A DNA stretch of 34,686 bases from Candidatus Flexifilum affinis (GTDB lineage: Bacteria > Chloroflexota > Anaerolineae > Aggregatilineales > Phototrophicaceae): contig JADJPJ010000058.1 in assembly GCA_016713325.1 (NCBI GenBank), positions 1-34,686 of the forward strand. Direction: 5' to 3'. Position 1 is the first letter of the stretch. Each line of letters opens with the position of its first letter. The notes beneath the pieces are model-generated. The model made no database searches and was not told the origin of the DNA. It saw only the letters and a program-made list of their open reading frames with translations. Positions 8,320-15,929 of this stretch are shown piece after piece. Made by a program: the position numbers and the translations under genes.

Positions 8320-9717
8320 ATGTATATCGAACAATTCTTCGTCGAGGGCCTGGGCTGCGCCTCGTATATCGTCGGGTGCGAGGGGGCGGGCGTCGCCGCC
8401 GTCGTCGATCCCGACCGCGACATCAGGAAGTATCTGGACGCCGCCACGGCGCGCGGCCTGACTATCACCCACATCGTCGAGACGCACCTGCATGCCGACC
8501 ACGTTTCCGGCAACAGCGATCTGGCCGCCCTCACCGGCGCGCCGATCTATGTCCACGAGGCGGCGGAAGCGGCGTTCGAGCATCAGACCCTGCGCCACGG
8601 GGACGAGCTGCGCCTGGGCAATGTCGTGCTCAAGGTGCGTCACACCCCCGGCCACACGCCAGAGAGCGTCACCCTCCAGGTCATCGATACCACCCGCAGC
8701 GATCAGCCGTGGATGGTCCTGACCGGCGACACCCTCTTTGTCGGCGACGCCGGCCGCCCCGATCTGGTGGGCATGGAAGCGGCGCGCGGACTGGCCGGCC
8801 AGATGCACGACTCGCTGCATGACGAATTCCTGACCCTGGCCGACGGCGTCATGGTCCTGCCCGGCCACGGCGCCGGATCGCTGTGCGGCAAGTCGATCGG
8901 CTCCGTCCTCAGCACCACCATGGGCTACGAGAAGATCAGCAACCCGGCCCTTCAGCCCCGCACCCGCGACGAATACGTCGATTTCGCCGTCGCCGATCTG
9001 CCGGAGCAGCCGGGCAACTTCAAGCGCATCAAGCAGATCAACCGGCAGGGTCCCCGCCCGCTCGGCGAGGTCACGCCCCGGCCGCTGAGCATTCAGGACG
9101 CCATCCGCATCTTCCAGCGCGGCGCCGCCATGCTCGACATGCGCAGCAAGGACGCCTTCAAGACCCGCCACGTCCCCGGCGCAGCCCACGTCGAGAACGA
9201 CGCCCAGTTGAGCAATCGCATCGGCTTCATCCTCCCGCCCGACATGCCTGTCGTGCTGGTGCTGGAAGACCCGGCGGAGTACCGTGAGGCGGTCTATCGG
9301 CTGGCGCGCGTCGGCTACGATCAGGTGGCCGGCTACCTGTCCGAGTCGCTGGAAGCCTGGGAAGCCATGGGCCTGCCGACGACCGCCGGAGACGTGCGCG
9401 ACATCGACGCCGCCGAACTGCACAACCTGATCGAGCACGGCAACGGCAGCAAGCCGGCAGTGGTCGACGTGCGCGAGTCCTGGGAGTTTGCCCAGGGTCA
9501 CATCGCCGGCGCGCAGCTCATCCCGCTCGGCGAGCTGTCCCGCCGCGTCGGCGAGCTCGACCAGGCGACGCCGGTGGCGGTCATCTGCGCCTCCGGGTCA
9601 CGCAGCCAGTCGGCGGCGGCGCTGCTCGGCCGGCAGGGCTTCGCCACGGTCTACAACGTGGTCGGCGGCATGGGCGGCTGGATGCGCAGCGGCCTCCCCG
9701 TCGAGCGCGGCCGGTAA
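8320..9717 (+). CDS. cstB: CstB-like persulfide dioxygenase fused to two rhodanese domains
   Basis: 465 residues in three parts. Residues 1 to about 245 form a metallo-beta-lactamase-fold persulfide dioxygenase: H56-x-H58-x-D60-H61, HTPGHT, GDTLFVGDAGRPDL and PGHGAGSLCGK, with an early Cys at position 20. A rhodanese-like domain without a catalytic Cys follows (VPGAAHVEND, VVLVLEDPAEY). The C-terminal rhodanese has VVDVRESWEFAQGHIAGA and the loop C423-A-S-G-S-R. This order, including the inactive middle domain, is that of CstB, which oxidises low-molecular-weight persulfides and yields thiosulfate. The start ATG 8320 has GGAGG nine bases before it. A 125-base gap after tauE may hold its own promoter. 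No SQR or CstR gene is present; LysR replaces CstR here. Confidence 0.87.
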   Translation: MYIEQFFVEGLGCASYIVGCEGAGVAAVVDPDRDIRKYLDAATARGLTITHIVETHLHADHVSGNSDLAALTGAPIYVHEAAEAAFEHQTLRHGDELRLGNVVLKVRHTPGHTPESVTLQVIDTTRSDQPWMVLTGDTLFVGDAGRPDLVGMEAARGLAGQMHDSLHDEFLTLADGVMVLPGHGAGSLCGKSIGSVLSTTMGYEKISNPALQPRTRDEYVDFAVADLPEQPGNFKRIKQINRQGPRPLGEVTPRPLSIQDAIRIFQRGAAMLDMRSKDAFKTRHVPGAAHVENDAQLSNRIGFILPPDMPVVLVLEDPAEYREAVYRLARVGYDQVAGYLSESLEAWEAMGLPTTAGDVRDIDAAELHNLIEHGNGSKPAVVDVRESWEFAQGHIAGAQLIPLGELSRRVGELDQATPVAVICASGSRSQSAAALLGRQGFATVYNVVGGMGGWMRSGLPVERGR

Positions 9718-9743
9718 GCCTTCTCCACTCCAAAACCAGCGTT

Positions 9744-9808
9744 CGTAGGGACGCCATTCTTTGGCGTCCTCAACGCGGCGTTCGTAGGGACGCGCTACTG
9801 CGCGTCCG
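9744..9808. repeat. Two GTAGGGACGC hairpin repeats
   Basis: CGTAGGGACGCC-ATTCTTT-GGCGTCC (9744-9770) and CGTAGGGACGCGC-TACT-GCGCGTCC (9783-9806) directly follow the CstB-like gene. They share the 5' arm but differ in loop and lower stem with base pairing kept. Confidence 0.8.
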
Positions 9809-9835
9809 CATAGGTACCAAGATAAGGGTTGCGAA

Positions 9836-10030
9836 GCCGCCGAGGGCTGTAGGGACGCGCAACGGCGCGTCCGCCGACAAGCCCACTGAAGGGGCTTCCT
9901 AACGCCTGCGTTCTTGGTCCCTTTAGCGGACCTGTCTTTGCGGGTAGCCGGGTGGCTTACCTCCCGGCGGACGATGCGACCCCTGATCTCCTGGTTGCGT
10001 CGATCGGTCGTCAACTTGGTGTACATGGGA
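9836..10030 (+). repeat. Mosaic dispersed element, copy A (inverted copy at 27421-27600)
   Basis: About 195 bases that match the reverse complement of 27421-27600 in order along their length. Shared blocks are GCCGCCGAGGGCTGTAGGG, CGGCGCGTCCGCCGAC, CACTGAA, ACGCCTGCGT, CCCTTTAG, TGTCTTTG, CCCGGCGGACGA and ACTTGGT. Insertions and exchanged hairpins lie between the blocks. No open frame spans both copies, so it behaves as a non-coding interspersed element. Confidence 0.7.
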
Positions 10031-10064
10031 CGCCATTCGCCCTCTTAAACGCCCCTTCTCAACT

Positions 10065-10093
10065 CCGTAGGGACGCGCAACGGCGCGTCTGCC
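10065..10093. repeat. GTAGGGACGC hairpin repeat
   Basis: CGTAGGGACGCGC-AACG-GCGCGTC, a standard member of the family, just beyond the 3' end of the membrane protein gene that follows on the minus strand. It could act as its transcript end. Confidence 0.75.
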
Positions 10094-10119
10094 GCTGTTC
10101 TATTTTCCCTTCGTAAATC

Positions 10120-11236
10120 CTAACGGTTGTCGCAGTTGCAGTTCGGGTTGACCAATCTCACGTTGTACCAGACCTCATTCCCATATGAGGAGCGGGTCCT
10201 ACGCAGCTCAAGCACCAGATCGCTGTCAGGAAAGTGGAGCCGGCACGTATAGGAACTCTGCTCGCTGGACAACACGGTGTCTGGCGGGGGGCATGTGGTG
10301 ACGTCGAAAACCCCGGTTCGGATGAAATAGGGCACAATGCTGGGGTAGCTGAAGTCACCGCCAACGTTCCGCCGGAGCATGCGTCTGAAGGAAGCATAGT
10401 CCTGAAAAAAAGAACGGGCACAGAAGGAGTCTTCGTCGGCAATCTGGAAAAAGTCACAGAGATAGCCCACATCCGCCTCGGTCAGCTCAGGGGGTGAGAA
10501 CCGATCATCCACCTGAACGCCAACCACCTGGGTTTCGCGGTCGAGTTCGATAGAGAGCTGCCGGTCGTTATAATCTCCTGAAGGGGCGACATACGTCACC
10601 TCACAGAACAATCCGGTTGAAGTGCATTCGTAGAGAGCGAGATAATCGGGGTCGCCTAACCAGCCAAACCGGAGGTAGAGAAAGTATTGGCGACCGCTGT
10701 AGGTATCTTGATCCACGATGATGGCTTCCGCATAAGCCCCCAGATACGCAATCCCCAGGAAATACCCTGCGCCAAAGAAGCAGGCGCCGAGAATCAGCAG
10801 GCGCGCGATCTGCCTGGAGTCTTCCGTGCATCGAAGGGCCAGACGAAACTGAACGGCAAGCAAAGCAACAGACAGGATTGCGACCGCGGAAGCGGGTATC
10901 CACCCGCCGGCGAATATCGCAGCAGCCCATCCGAAGAGAAACAGGACGACGCTCAAATCGGTCGTAAGAAACAGAACTATGAGAAATGCCGTAGCAGCCC
11001 AATAGAACAAGACGGCCCAGATGCGAAAACCGTCGCTGAAACAGCACAAATGGGATCAAGGAGAGACTTACAAGAGCGGCTGCAATGCCAACCGGGTTGT
11101 ACCAGGCCCTCAGCCCAACCGCCCCCAGCACGCTTTCGGCGGCAAAAAACAGAAGTGCGACGACAAACCCAAGGGAGATGAAGACGTAGAGCCAGCGCTC
11201 GTTCGATGCTGATGGATCTGCCGTCAGAAGGTTCAT
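10120..11236 (-). CDS. Membrane protein of unknown function, one frameshift
   Basis: A single gene split by one reading-frame change near 11000-11050. The N-terminal frame starts at ATG 11236 (MNLLTADPS) with AGGAGG upstream and carries two transmembrane helices. The second frame continues with more hydrophobic segments (FRIWAVLFYWAATAFLIVLF, LFGWAAAIFAGGWI, LILGACFFGAGYFLGIAYLG). A soluble C-terminal domain of about 190 residues with several Cys follows, ending NCNCDNR. The second frame could start only at TTG 11049, without an SD and in mid-helix, which argues for a frameshift rather than two genes. No known family is recognised. It is isolated from its neighbours and flanked by repeats. 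Confidence 0.6.
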
Positions 11237-11342
11237 CCGCGCTGCCCTCCTGTGACCAGAGGTTCCGAAGTCCTGTGTATTGTACACGGACCCGGAGCGA
11301 CACCGGCCGCGCTCGATGATGCTTGATCTCTCTCCTTTGTCC

Positions 11343-11422
11343 TGCCCGCCGGAGAATAGAATTCTCCGGCTACCCCTGAAAACCCGTAAAACCGGCTTGA
11401 AGCCGGTTCCATCGGGCGGGCA
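11343..11422. repeat. Cloverleaf-like repeat element
   Basis: Two strong hairpins, GCCGGAGAAT-AGA-ATTCTCCGGC (11348-11370) and AACCGGCTT-G-AAGCCGGTT (11390-11408), are enclosed by a short outer stem, TGCCCG (11343-11348) with CGGGCA (11417-11422). No coding content. It looks like an interspersed hairpin element. Confidence 0.7.
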
Positions 11423-11464
11423 CTTCCCCAGGCGCAGCGATGTGTCTTATGTCTGTGGCTTGCA

Positions 11465-11570
11465 TCGCCCACGCCAAGTCTCCCGCTCGCCGAACCCCCT
11501 TCCAGGGGGTTTACGCGTTCTCCGGTGGTAGCCTGGCGTTGACGCACGCGTGCGCGACGTCGGGCGGCGC
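11465..11570 (+). repeat. Interspersed repeat, copy 1 flanking the frl operon
   Basis: It shares a nearly unbroken 40-base block (TCTCCCGCTCGCCGAACCCC then CTTCCAGGGGGTTT-CGCGTT) with 17813-17920 in the same orientation. The core AACCCCC-TTCCA-GGGGGTT is a hairpin. A second hairpin follows in both copies at the same place although its sequence differs (here GCACGCGTGC; copy 2 GACGTTG...CAACGTC). Confidence 0.75.
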
Positions 11571-11675
11571 TAAGATCCCAGCTTGGCCAATACCCTATCG
11601 ATTCCCACAACGTCAAAAGTGACCTTCAACTCCGGCTCGATCGGCGTTATGCAAATCATGACTGAGCCGCAGATA

Positions 11676-11704
11676 TTGACAAATCACCTGATGCGCATTA
11701 GCAT
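11676..11704 (+). promoter_or_regulatory. Promoter of frlR
   Basis: TTGACA (11676-11681), a 17-base spacer and TAGCAT (11699-11704). The start point would be near 11711, at the left edge of the FrlR operator, so the repressor would block its own gene. Confidence 0.7.
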
Positions 11705-11708
11705 GTCT

Positions 11709-11722
11709 TTGGTATATACCAA
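11709..11722. promoter_or_regulatory. FrlR operator O1 (perfect 14-bp palindrome)
   Basis: TTGGTATATACCAA is a perfect palindrome of the GGTATA-type sites bound by HutC-subfamily GntR regulators (NagR/FrlR relatives). It recurs as an imperfect double site upstream of frlB (12548-12569). Confidence 0.75.
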
Positions 11723-11797
11723 TGTCTGAGACTATGGATAACGGGTAAAGTCCTATTGCGAACGTCACAGGCCATAGCCAAATCGAACTCGGATCAC

Positions 11798-12523
11798 ATG
11801 CCCCTGTATTTACAGGTGCAGCACACGCTCAAAGAGATGATCGAAGACGAGGAGTTCGGACCGGGTGAGCAAATCCCTTCCGAGCGTGAACTCTCAGATA
11901 TGTTGGGCGTGAGCCGAATGACCGTGCGGCGAGCTGTCGAAAGCCTCATGGAAATGGGCTTGCTGGAGCGCCGATCAACAAGTGGTACGTATGTCCGACT
12001 TCCATCTGTCGTTAGGAATGTCGGCTCCGGGTATTCGATTGGGATTACGCAGCTTCTCAGTGAAGAAGGCGCTAGAGCGGGTTCGAGACTCCTCACCTTT
12101 GAATATGCGCGCGCTCCCCGAAAGGTAGCGGATCGCCTGGGATTGAGGGTTGGCGAAAGTGTCGTGAAGATCGAGCGTCTTCGGCTAGTCAACGATATCC
12201 CGTTCTGCATCGAGACCAGTTATATCCCAGCAAGTTTTGTGCCAGGAATGCAGTCGAACGATCTCGCAGAGAAAGACACGTCGCTTTATGCGCTGTTGAA
12301 GACGCGCTATGGAATAGCAATTGTCCGAAGCGAAGGGACTGTCAAGATCTCTCATTGTCTTCATGAAGAGGCGGATCTGCTGAATTTGAGCGAAGGCGAT
12401 CCCGTGATGTATATGGTCGCAGTGGTGTACGATACCAACGATAACCGGGTCGAATATCTGAAGTCCGTCAACCATCCAGAACGTGTTGCATTCCGCACGT
12501 TTCGGAATCTGGAGAGCTCCTAA
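11798..12523 (+). CDS. frlR: GntR/HutC family repressor of the frl operon
   Basis: 241 residues from ATG 11798 (MPLYLQVQHTLKEMIEDE). The N-terminal winged HTH is GPGEQIPSERELSDMLGVSR then MTVRRAVESLMEMGLLERRS. It is followed by a UTRA effector domain (VGESVVKIERLRLVNDIPFCIETSYIP ... FRTF). This is the HutC subfamily, to which NagR and the Bacillus FrlR belong. TTG 11756 would add 14 residues, but they precede the normal domain start. The protein leads the frlBDONM genes on the same strand and has matching palindromes at its own promoter and before frlB. It is therefore probably an autorepressor released by a phosphorylated or free Amadori compound. The effector is inferred. Confidence 0.88.
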   Translation: MPLYLQVQHTLKEMIEDEEFGPGEQIPSERELSDMLGVSRMTVRRAVESLMEMGLLERRSTSGTYVRLPSVVRNVGSGYSIGITQLLSEEGARAGSRLLTFEYARAPRKVADRLGLRVGESVVKIERLRLVNDIPFCIETSYIPASFVPGMQSNDLAEKDTSLYALLKTRYGIAIVRSEGTVKISHCLHEEADLLNLSEGDPVMYMVAVVYDTNDNRVEYLKSVNHPERVAFRTFRNLESS

Positions 12524-12547
12524 TGCCTTCCCTTTTTTTTGGTCGAC

Positions 12548-12569
12548 TTGGTATAGACCATATACCATT
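12548..12569. promoter_or_regulatory. FrlR operator O2 upstream of frlB
   Basis: TTGGTATAGACCA is followed by TATACCA: overlapping half-sites of the same GGTATA/TATACC motif as O1. TGGTATAGACCA is a 10-of-12 palindrome, and GGTATA...TATACC spaced by 5 bases is an alternative pairing. A weak promoter (TTGGTC at 12539, 16-base spacer, TATACC at 12561) overlaps it. Confidence 0.7.
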
Positions 12570-12610
12570 AGGTTATCGTGCTTAGCCCGTAATAAAGGAG
12601 TAACCCAAAC

Positions 12611-13630
12611 ATGGCTGTAGATTTTTCCCGAAGCGATTTCCTGAGCATACTGTCTGCTGCTACAGACAATCTTGAGACAGCAGCGGAACTGGGTCGGAAA
12701 CTGGGCCGCCAGGGATTCAAACGCCTGTACTTCGTGGGATGCGGTGCCCCCAATCGTGGAATGTCTATCTCGGAATACTGGATTCAGCGCACAGCTCTCA
12801 ACCTTGAGGTACGGCGCTACTTCCCCGCAGAGTTCGTGAACCAGTCGCCGGCCGCGCTTGATGAAAAGACCCTGGTTGTCCTCGGTTCCCATTCCGGCAC
12901 GACGATGGAAACAGTTGAGGCGGCAAAATTCCTGGAAGGCAAAGCCTGTACAACCGTGTCGGTGACGCAGAAGAGCGATTCGCCGCTCGGCAAGAGCACA
13001 ACCCATGTCATGACCTATGGCGAATCCGCCAGTGGGTACTATGCTGCCTACATGCTTACGCAGGCGTTTGTCAGCGGCTTCATGGACGAGACCGAAGGCA
13101 ACTGGACTCTGCACGACAAGATCATGTCTTCGCTCAAGGCGTTGCCGTTAGTGCTGGCAGATGCAGCCGAAAAGAACGATCCCCGCGCAACCGATGATGC
13201 CCGCATCTACAAGGATGACCGGGTCATGTACATCCTGGGGTCCGGTCCGATGTTCAGCACGGCCTATGTGACCGGCGTTTGCGTGCTGGTCGAAATGCTG
13301 TGGATGCACGTACATCCGGTCGAAGCTGCCGAGTTCTTCCACGGCCCATTCGAGGTGATCGATCAGACGATCCCGGTGATCCTGCTGGTTGGAGAAGACC
13401 CGAGCCGCCCCGAGGCGGAACGCGCAGTCCGCTTCTGCAAGAAGTACACCGAACGCTTGATGATCTACGACTCCAAAAACTACGCGATGCCCGGCATCGC
13501 GGAAGAGGTCCGCCCGATTGTGGCTCCGCTGGTCCTGGAAGCTGCCCTCAGCCGGTTCCCCGCGCACCTCTCCGTATGGCACAACCATCCCCTCACGACG
13601 CGCCGTTATATGTGGAAAACGGAGTATTAG
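12611..13630 (+). CDS. frlB: Fructoselysine-6-phosphate deglycase-like SIS protein
   Basis: 339 residues with two SIS (sugar isomerase) domains. The first starts at LYFVGCGAPNRG (residues about 38-49) and has LGSHSGTTMETVEAA, the phosphosugar-binding Ser loop. The second has MYILGSGPMFSTAY and the catalytic region E241-F-F-H244-G-P-F-E. The C-terminus HNHPLTTRRYMWKTEY matches the FrlB ending pattern HNPDERRYYGGLVEY that I recall from E. coli. The enzyme should split 6-phosphofructosyl-amino acids into glucose 6-phosphate and the free amine. AAAGGAG precedes ATG 12611. The FrlD kinase gene begins 3 bases after its stop. The exact amino acid partner (Lys, Asn or another) cannot be read from sequence; a GlmS-isomerase-like enzyme for another amino sugar is less likely given the FrlD match. 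Confidence 0.87.
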   Translation: MAVDFSRSDFLSILSAATDNLETAAELGRKLGRQGFKRLYFVGCGAPNRGMSISEYWIQRTALNLEVRRYFPAEFVNQSPAALDEKTLVVLGSHSGTTMETVEAAKFLEGKACTTVSVTQKSDSPLGKSTTHVMTYGESASGYYAAYMLTQAFVSGFMDETEGNWTLHDKIMSSLKALPLVLADAAEKNDPRATDDARIYKDDRVMYILGSGPMFSTAYVTGVCVLVEMLWMHVHPVEAAEFFHGPFEVIDQTIPVILLVGEDPSRPEAERAVRFCKKYTERLMIYDSKNYAMPGIAEEVRPIVAPLVLEAALSRFPAHLSVWHNHPLTTRRYMWKTEY

Positions 13631-13633
13631 TTC

Positions 13634-14443
13634 GTGGTACGCGTAATCGGAGTCGGAGACAACACCGTCGACAAATACATGCATCTGAAAAAGATGTTTC
13701 CGGGCGGCAATGCAGTCAATGTCGCCGTTCTCGCACATCGCTACGGGCATCCGGCGAGGTATATCGGGTGGCTCGGAAACGATGTGTACGGCACACTGAT
13801 CGTAAACGCGCTGCGGGAGGAAGGTGTTGACACCTCTCGTTGTCGAATTCTGGACGCGCCCAATGCCCATACTGAAGTGACGCTGGTCGACGGTGACCGG
13901 AAGTGGGGGAACTCGACCGCCGGCGTCTCTTCTCAGATAGCGCTCAACGACGACGACCTGGCTTTTGTCAGCCAGCACGACCTGACCCACACCAGCATCT
14001 ACAGCCATATCGAGAAGGATCTGGAGAAGCTCAGTACAGCCTCCGGAACGCTGTCCTTCGACTTCTCTGATAACTGGAAGCGCGAGTATCTCTCGCAGCA
14101 TCTTCCCTGGGTGCATATCGCGATTCTTTCGTATGCAGATCACAGCGTTGAGGAGACAGAGGATCTGCTTCGTTGGGTGCAAAAACAAGGCCCCAGGCTT
14201 GTACTGGTCACGCAGGGCGCTCAGGGGGCAATGATTTTCGATGGTCGGTCCATCTACCGTCAGGCCATTGTAGAAACACGTGTCGTCGACACGTTGGGAG
14301 CAGGAGATGCATTCGCAGCGCGCTTCCTGGTCGAACACATCTCCGGGACGACTCCAGAAGAATCCCTGTCAAAAGCAGCTCATTCCGCGAGCGAGACCTG
14401 TGGGTATCACGGCGCTTTTGGGCATGGGCTGGATTTTGAGTGA
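13634..14443 (+). CDS. frlD: Fructoselysine 6-kinase-like PfkB sugar kinase
   Basis: 269 residues, PfkB/ribokinase fold. The N-terminus (IGVGDNTVDKYMHLKKMFPG followed by GNAVNVAVLA) lines up closely with E. coli FrlD ([20 protein letters not shown]). The FDFSDNW motif is also shared with FrlD. The C-terminal PfkB signature VVDTLGAGDAFAARF holds the anion hole and catalytic base D225, with D219 before it. It phosphorylates the 6-position of the imported Amadori sugar so that FrlB can cleave it. The start is GTG 13634, three bases after the frlB stop, with GGAG at the frlB end serving as SD: translational coupling is likely. A 115-base gap separates it from the binding-protein gene. Confidence 0.88.
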   Translation: MVRVIGVGDNTVDKYMHLKKMFPGGNAVNVAVLAHRYGHPARYIGWLGNDVYGTLIVNALREEGVDTSRCRILDAPNAHTEVTLVDGDRKWGNSTAGVSSQIALNDDDLAFVSQHDLTHTSIYSHIEKDLEKLSTASGTLSFDFSDNWKREYLSQHLPWVHIAILSYADHSVEETEDLLRWVQKQGPRLVLVTQGAQGAMIFDGRSIYRQAIVETRVVDTLGAGDAFAARFLVEHISGTTPEESLSKAAHSASETCGYHGAFGHGLDFE

Positions 14444-14558
14444 GCAGGCGGCTGCAGCCATGAAGCTGCGTCAGGAGGGCTCTATCGTCAGAAACGTCTA
14501 GTTGCAAGCGACGAAGATCGTCTGTTTATCGATGACCTGGTTCACAAAGGATACGACA

Positions 14559-15854
14559 ATGCGCAACAGCTATCGTCGAATGTTCTCTCTCATCGTGCTT
14601 CTTGCCATCCTGCTGACCGGCGCGGTCACGGTGGGCGTGGCGCAAGATCAAGTGGTCATCCGTTTCTTTCATAAATGGCCTGAACCGGCGCACGTGGAAT
14701 ATTATCAGTGGGTCATTGATGAGTTCGAAGCCGCCAACCCCAATATCCAGATCGAGATGGAGGCCGTTGCCGACGAGCCGTACAAGGACAAGATTCGCGT
14801 CGTGATGGCGAGCGGCGACGTTCCGGATATCTTCTTCTCATGGGCTGGCGAATTCTCCTGGAAGTTTGCCCGCGAAGGCCGCGCCTTGCCGCTGGACGAT
14901 GCCTTCTTTGGAACCGACTGGAAAGACGACGTCATCAACAGTGCCGCCGAACCTTATCGTTGGGAAGGCGTTCTCTATGGCCTGCCCATGCGTATCAACG
15001 CCAAGTTCATGGTCTACAACAAGGCAATTTTCGATAGCGTTGGCCTCTCCGCGCCGACAACCTGGGATGAATTCCTGGCGACCTGCGATGCCCTCAAGGA
15101 AGCGGACATCGTGCCGCTGGCTTTCGGCAATGAGTTTCCCTGGGCATCTTCACACTACGTGGGCGACCTGAACGCCAAGCTGGTTCCAGGAGATGCGATC
15201 CAGAGCGATTATCTTCTGACCGGCGAATCCGACACCCTCTTCTCTCATCCCGGCTACGTTGAAGCGCTGGCTCGTTTCCAGGAACTGAACAACCGGGGCT
15301 GCTTCAATGAAGGCGCAAACGCTTTGCAGCACAGCCTGGCGCGCGCCAGCTTCATTGCAGGGCGCACCGGCATGATCTATGTCGAGCTTGAAGAGTTCGT
15401 AACGATTGCCGAAGGGATGGGACAGGATGCATTTGGCTTCTTCCAGTTCCCCAGCGGCACGGGCGGCGACGGCGACCAGAACCTGCTGACCGGCGCGCCG
15501 GATGGCTTCATGGTGTCTGCCGAGACTGAGCATCCTGAAGAAGCACTGGCCTTCCTGCGGTTCCTTCTGTCCCCCGAGCGCGGCGCAGAATATGTCCGGC
15601 GCTTGGGCATTCCGAGTGCTGTGGTTGGCGCGGTGAATGATGAAACTGCTCTACCGGTCGTGGTTCAGGGCGTCGAAGCCATCAACGCCGCAAGCGGCAT
15701 GGCCCTCTGGCTGGATACCGACATCAACATCAAGATCGTCGAGGTCTATCTCCCTGGAATGCAGGCGCTTCTGACCGGTTCCGAGACACCGGAAAGTCTC
15801 ATGGAAAAAGTCAGAGCAGCAGCCGTTGCAGTTCAAGCCGAACTGGCTCAATAA
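14559..15854 (+). CDS. frlO: ABC transporter extracellular solute-binding protein, Amadori sugar type
   Basis: 431 residues, family 1 extracellular solute-binding protein. The start ATG 14559 (MRNSYRRMFSLIVLLAILLT) has AAAGGA seven bases upstream. A classic Sec signal follows and is probably cut near VGVAQD; there is no lipobox Cys. The mature body begins VVIRFFHKWPEPAHVEYYQW and shows the usual family marks: IDEFEAANPNIQIEMEAVAD, GDVPDIFFSW, RWEGVLYGLPMRIN and the closing lobe PEEALAFLRFLLSPE. It should deliver fructosyl-amino acids or peptides to the permeases encoded just downstream. The order binding protein-permease-permease matches the Bacillus frlONM genes. A strong hairpin follows its stop and probably stabilises its mRNA. 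Confidence 0.85.
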   Translation: MRNSYRRMFSLIVLLAILLTGAVTVGVAQDQVVIRFFHKWPEPAHVEYYQWVIDEFEAANPNIQIEMEAVADEPYKDKIRVVMASGDVPDIFFSWAGEFSWKFAREGRALPLDDAFFGTDWKDDVINSAAEPYRWEGVLYGLPMRINAKFMVYNKAIFDSVGLSAPTTWDEFLATCDALKEADIVPLAFGNEFPWASSHYVGDLNAKLVPGDAIQSDYLLTGESDTLFSHPGYVEALARFQELNNRGCFNEGANALQHSLARASFIAGRTGMIYVELEEFVTIAEGMGQDAFGFFQFPSGTGGDGDQNLLTGAPDGFMVSAETEHPEEALAFLRFLLSPERGAEYVRRLGIPSAVVGAVNDETALPVVVQGVEAINAASGMALWLDTDINIKIVEVYLPGMQALLTGSETPESLMEKVRAAAVAVQAELAQ

Positions 15855-15875
15855 AGAAACATCCATCGCTCGCAT

Positions 15876-15902
15876 TGGGGCGGTTGGTCCATAACCGCCC
15901 CA
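15876..15902 (+). promoter_or_regulatory. Intra-operon hairpin between frlO and frlN
   Basis: TGGGGCGGTT pairs perfectly with AACCGCCCCA across a 7-base loop (10-bp stem). There is no T tract, so it is unlikely to be a full terminator. Such hairpins after binding-protein genes protect the upstream mRNA and give more binding protein than permease. The other transporter operon in this window has one in the same place. Confidence 0.75.
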
Positions 15903-15929
15903 TGCAAAAGAATCCTGAAAGAAAAGCCC

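Noticed and set aside
8278..9501. Long minus-strand open frame opposite the CstB-like gene
   Set aside because: Shadow of the real gene; low-complexity Asp/Gly/Arg composition and no motif.
10120..11049. A separate gene starting at TTG 11049
   Set aside because: No SD, start inside a transmembrane segment, and the upstream frame supplies a good start with AGGAGG; one frameshifted gene explains both halves.
11756..12523. The GntR regulator and operon as a GlcNAc (nag) system
   Set aside because: Operator type and HutC family would fit NagR, but the adjacent kinase and SIS protein match FrlD and FrlB, and no nagA/nagB genes are present.
12533..12540. Eight-T run after frlR as a terminator
   Set aside because: No adequate stem precedes it (only a 4-bp GGAG/CTCC and a distant coding-region hairpin), and the frlB promoter/operator begins at once.
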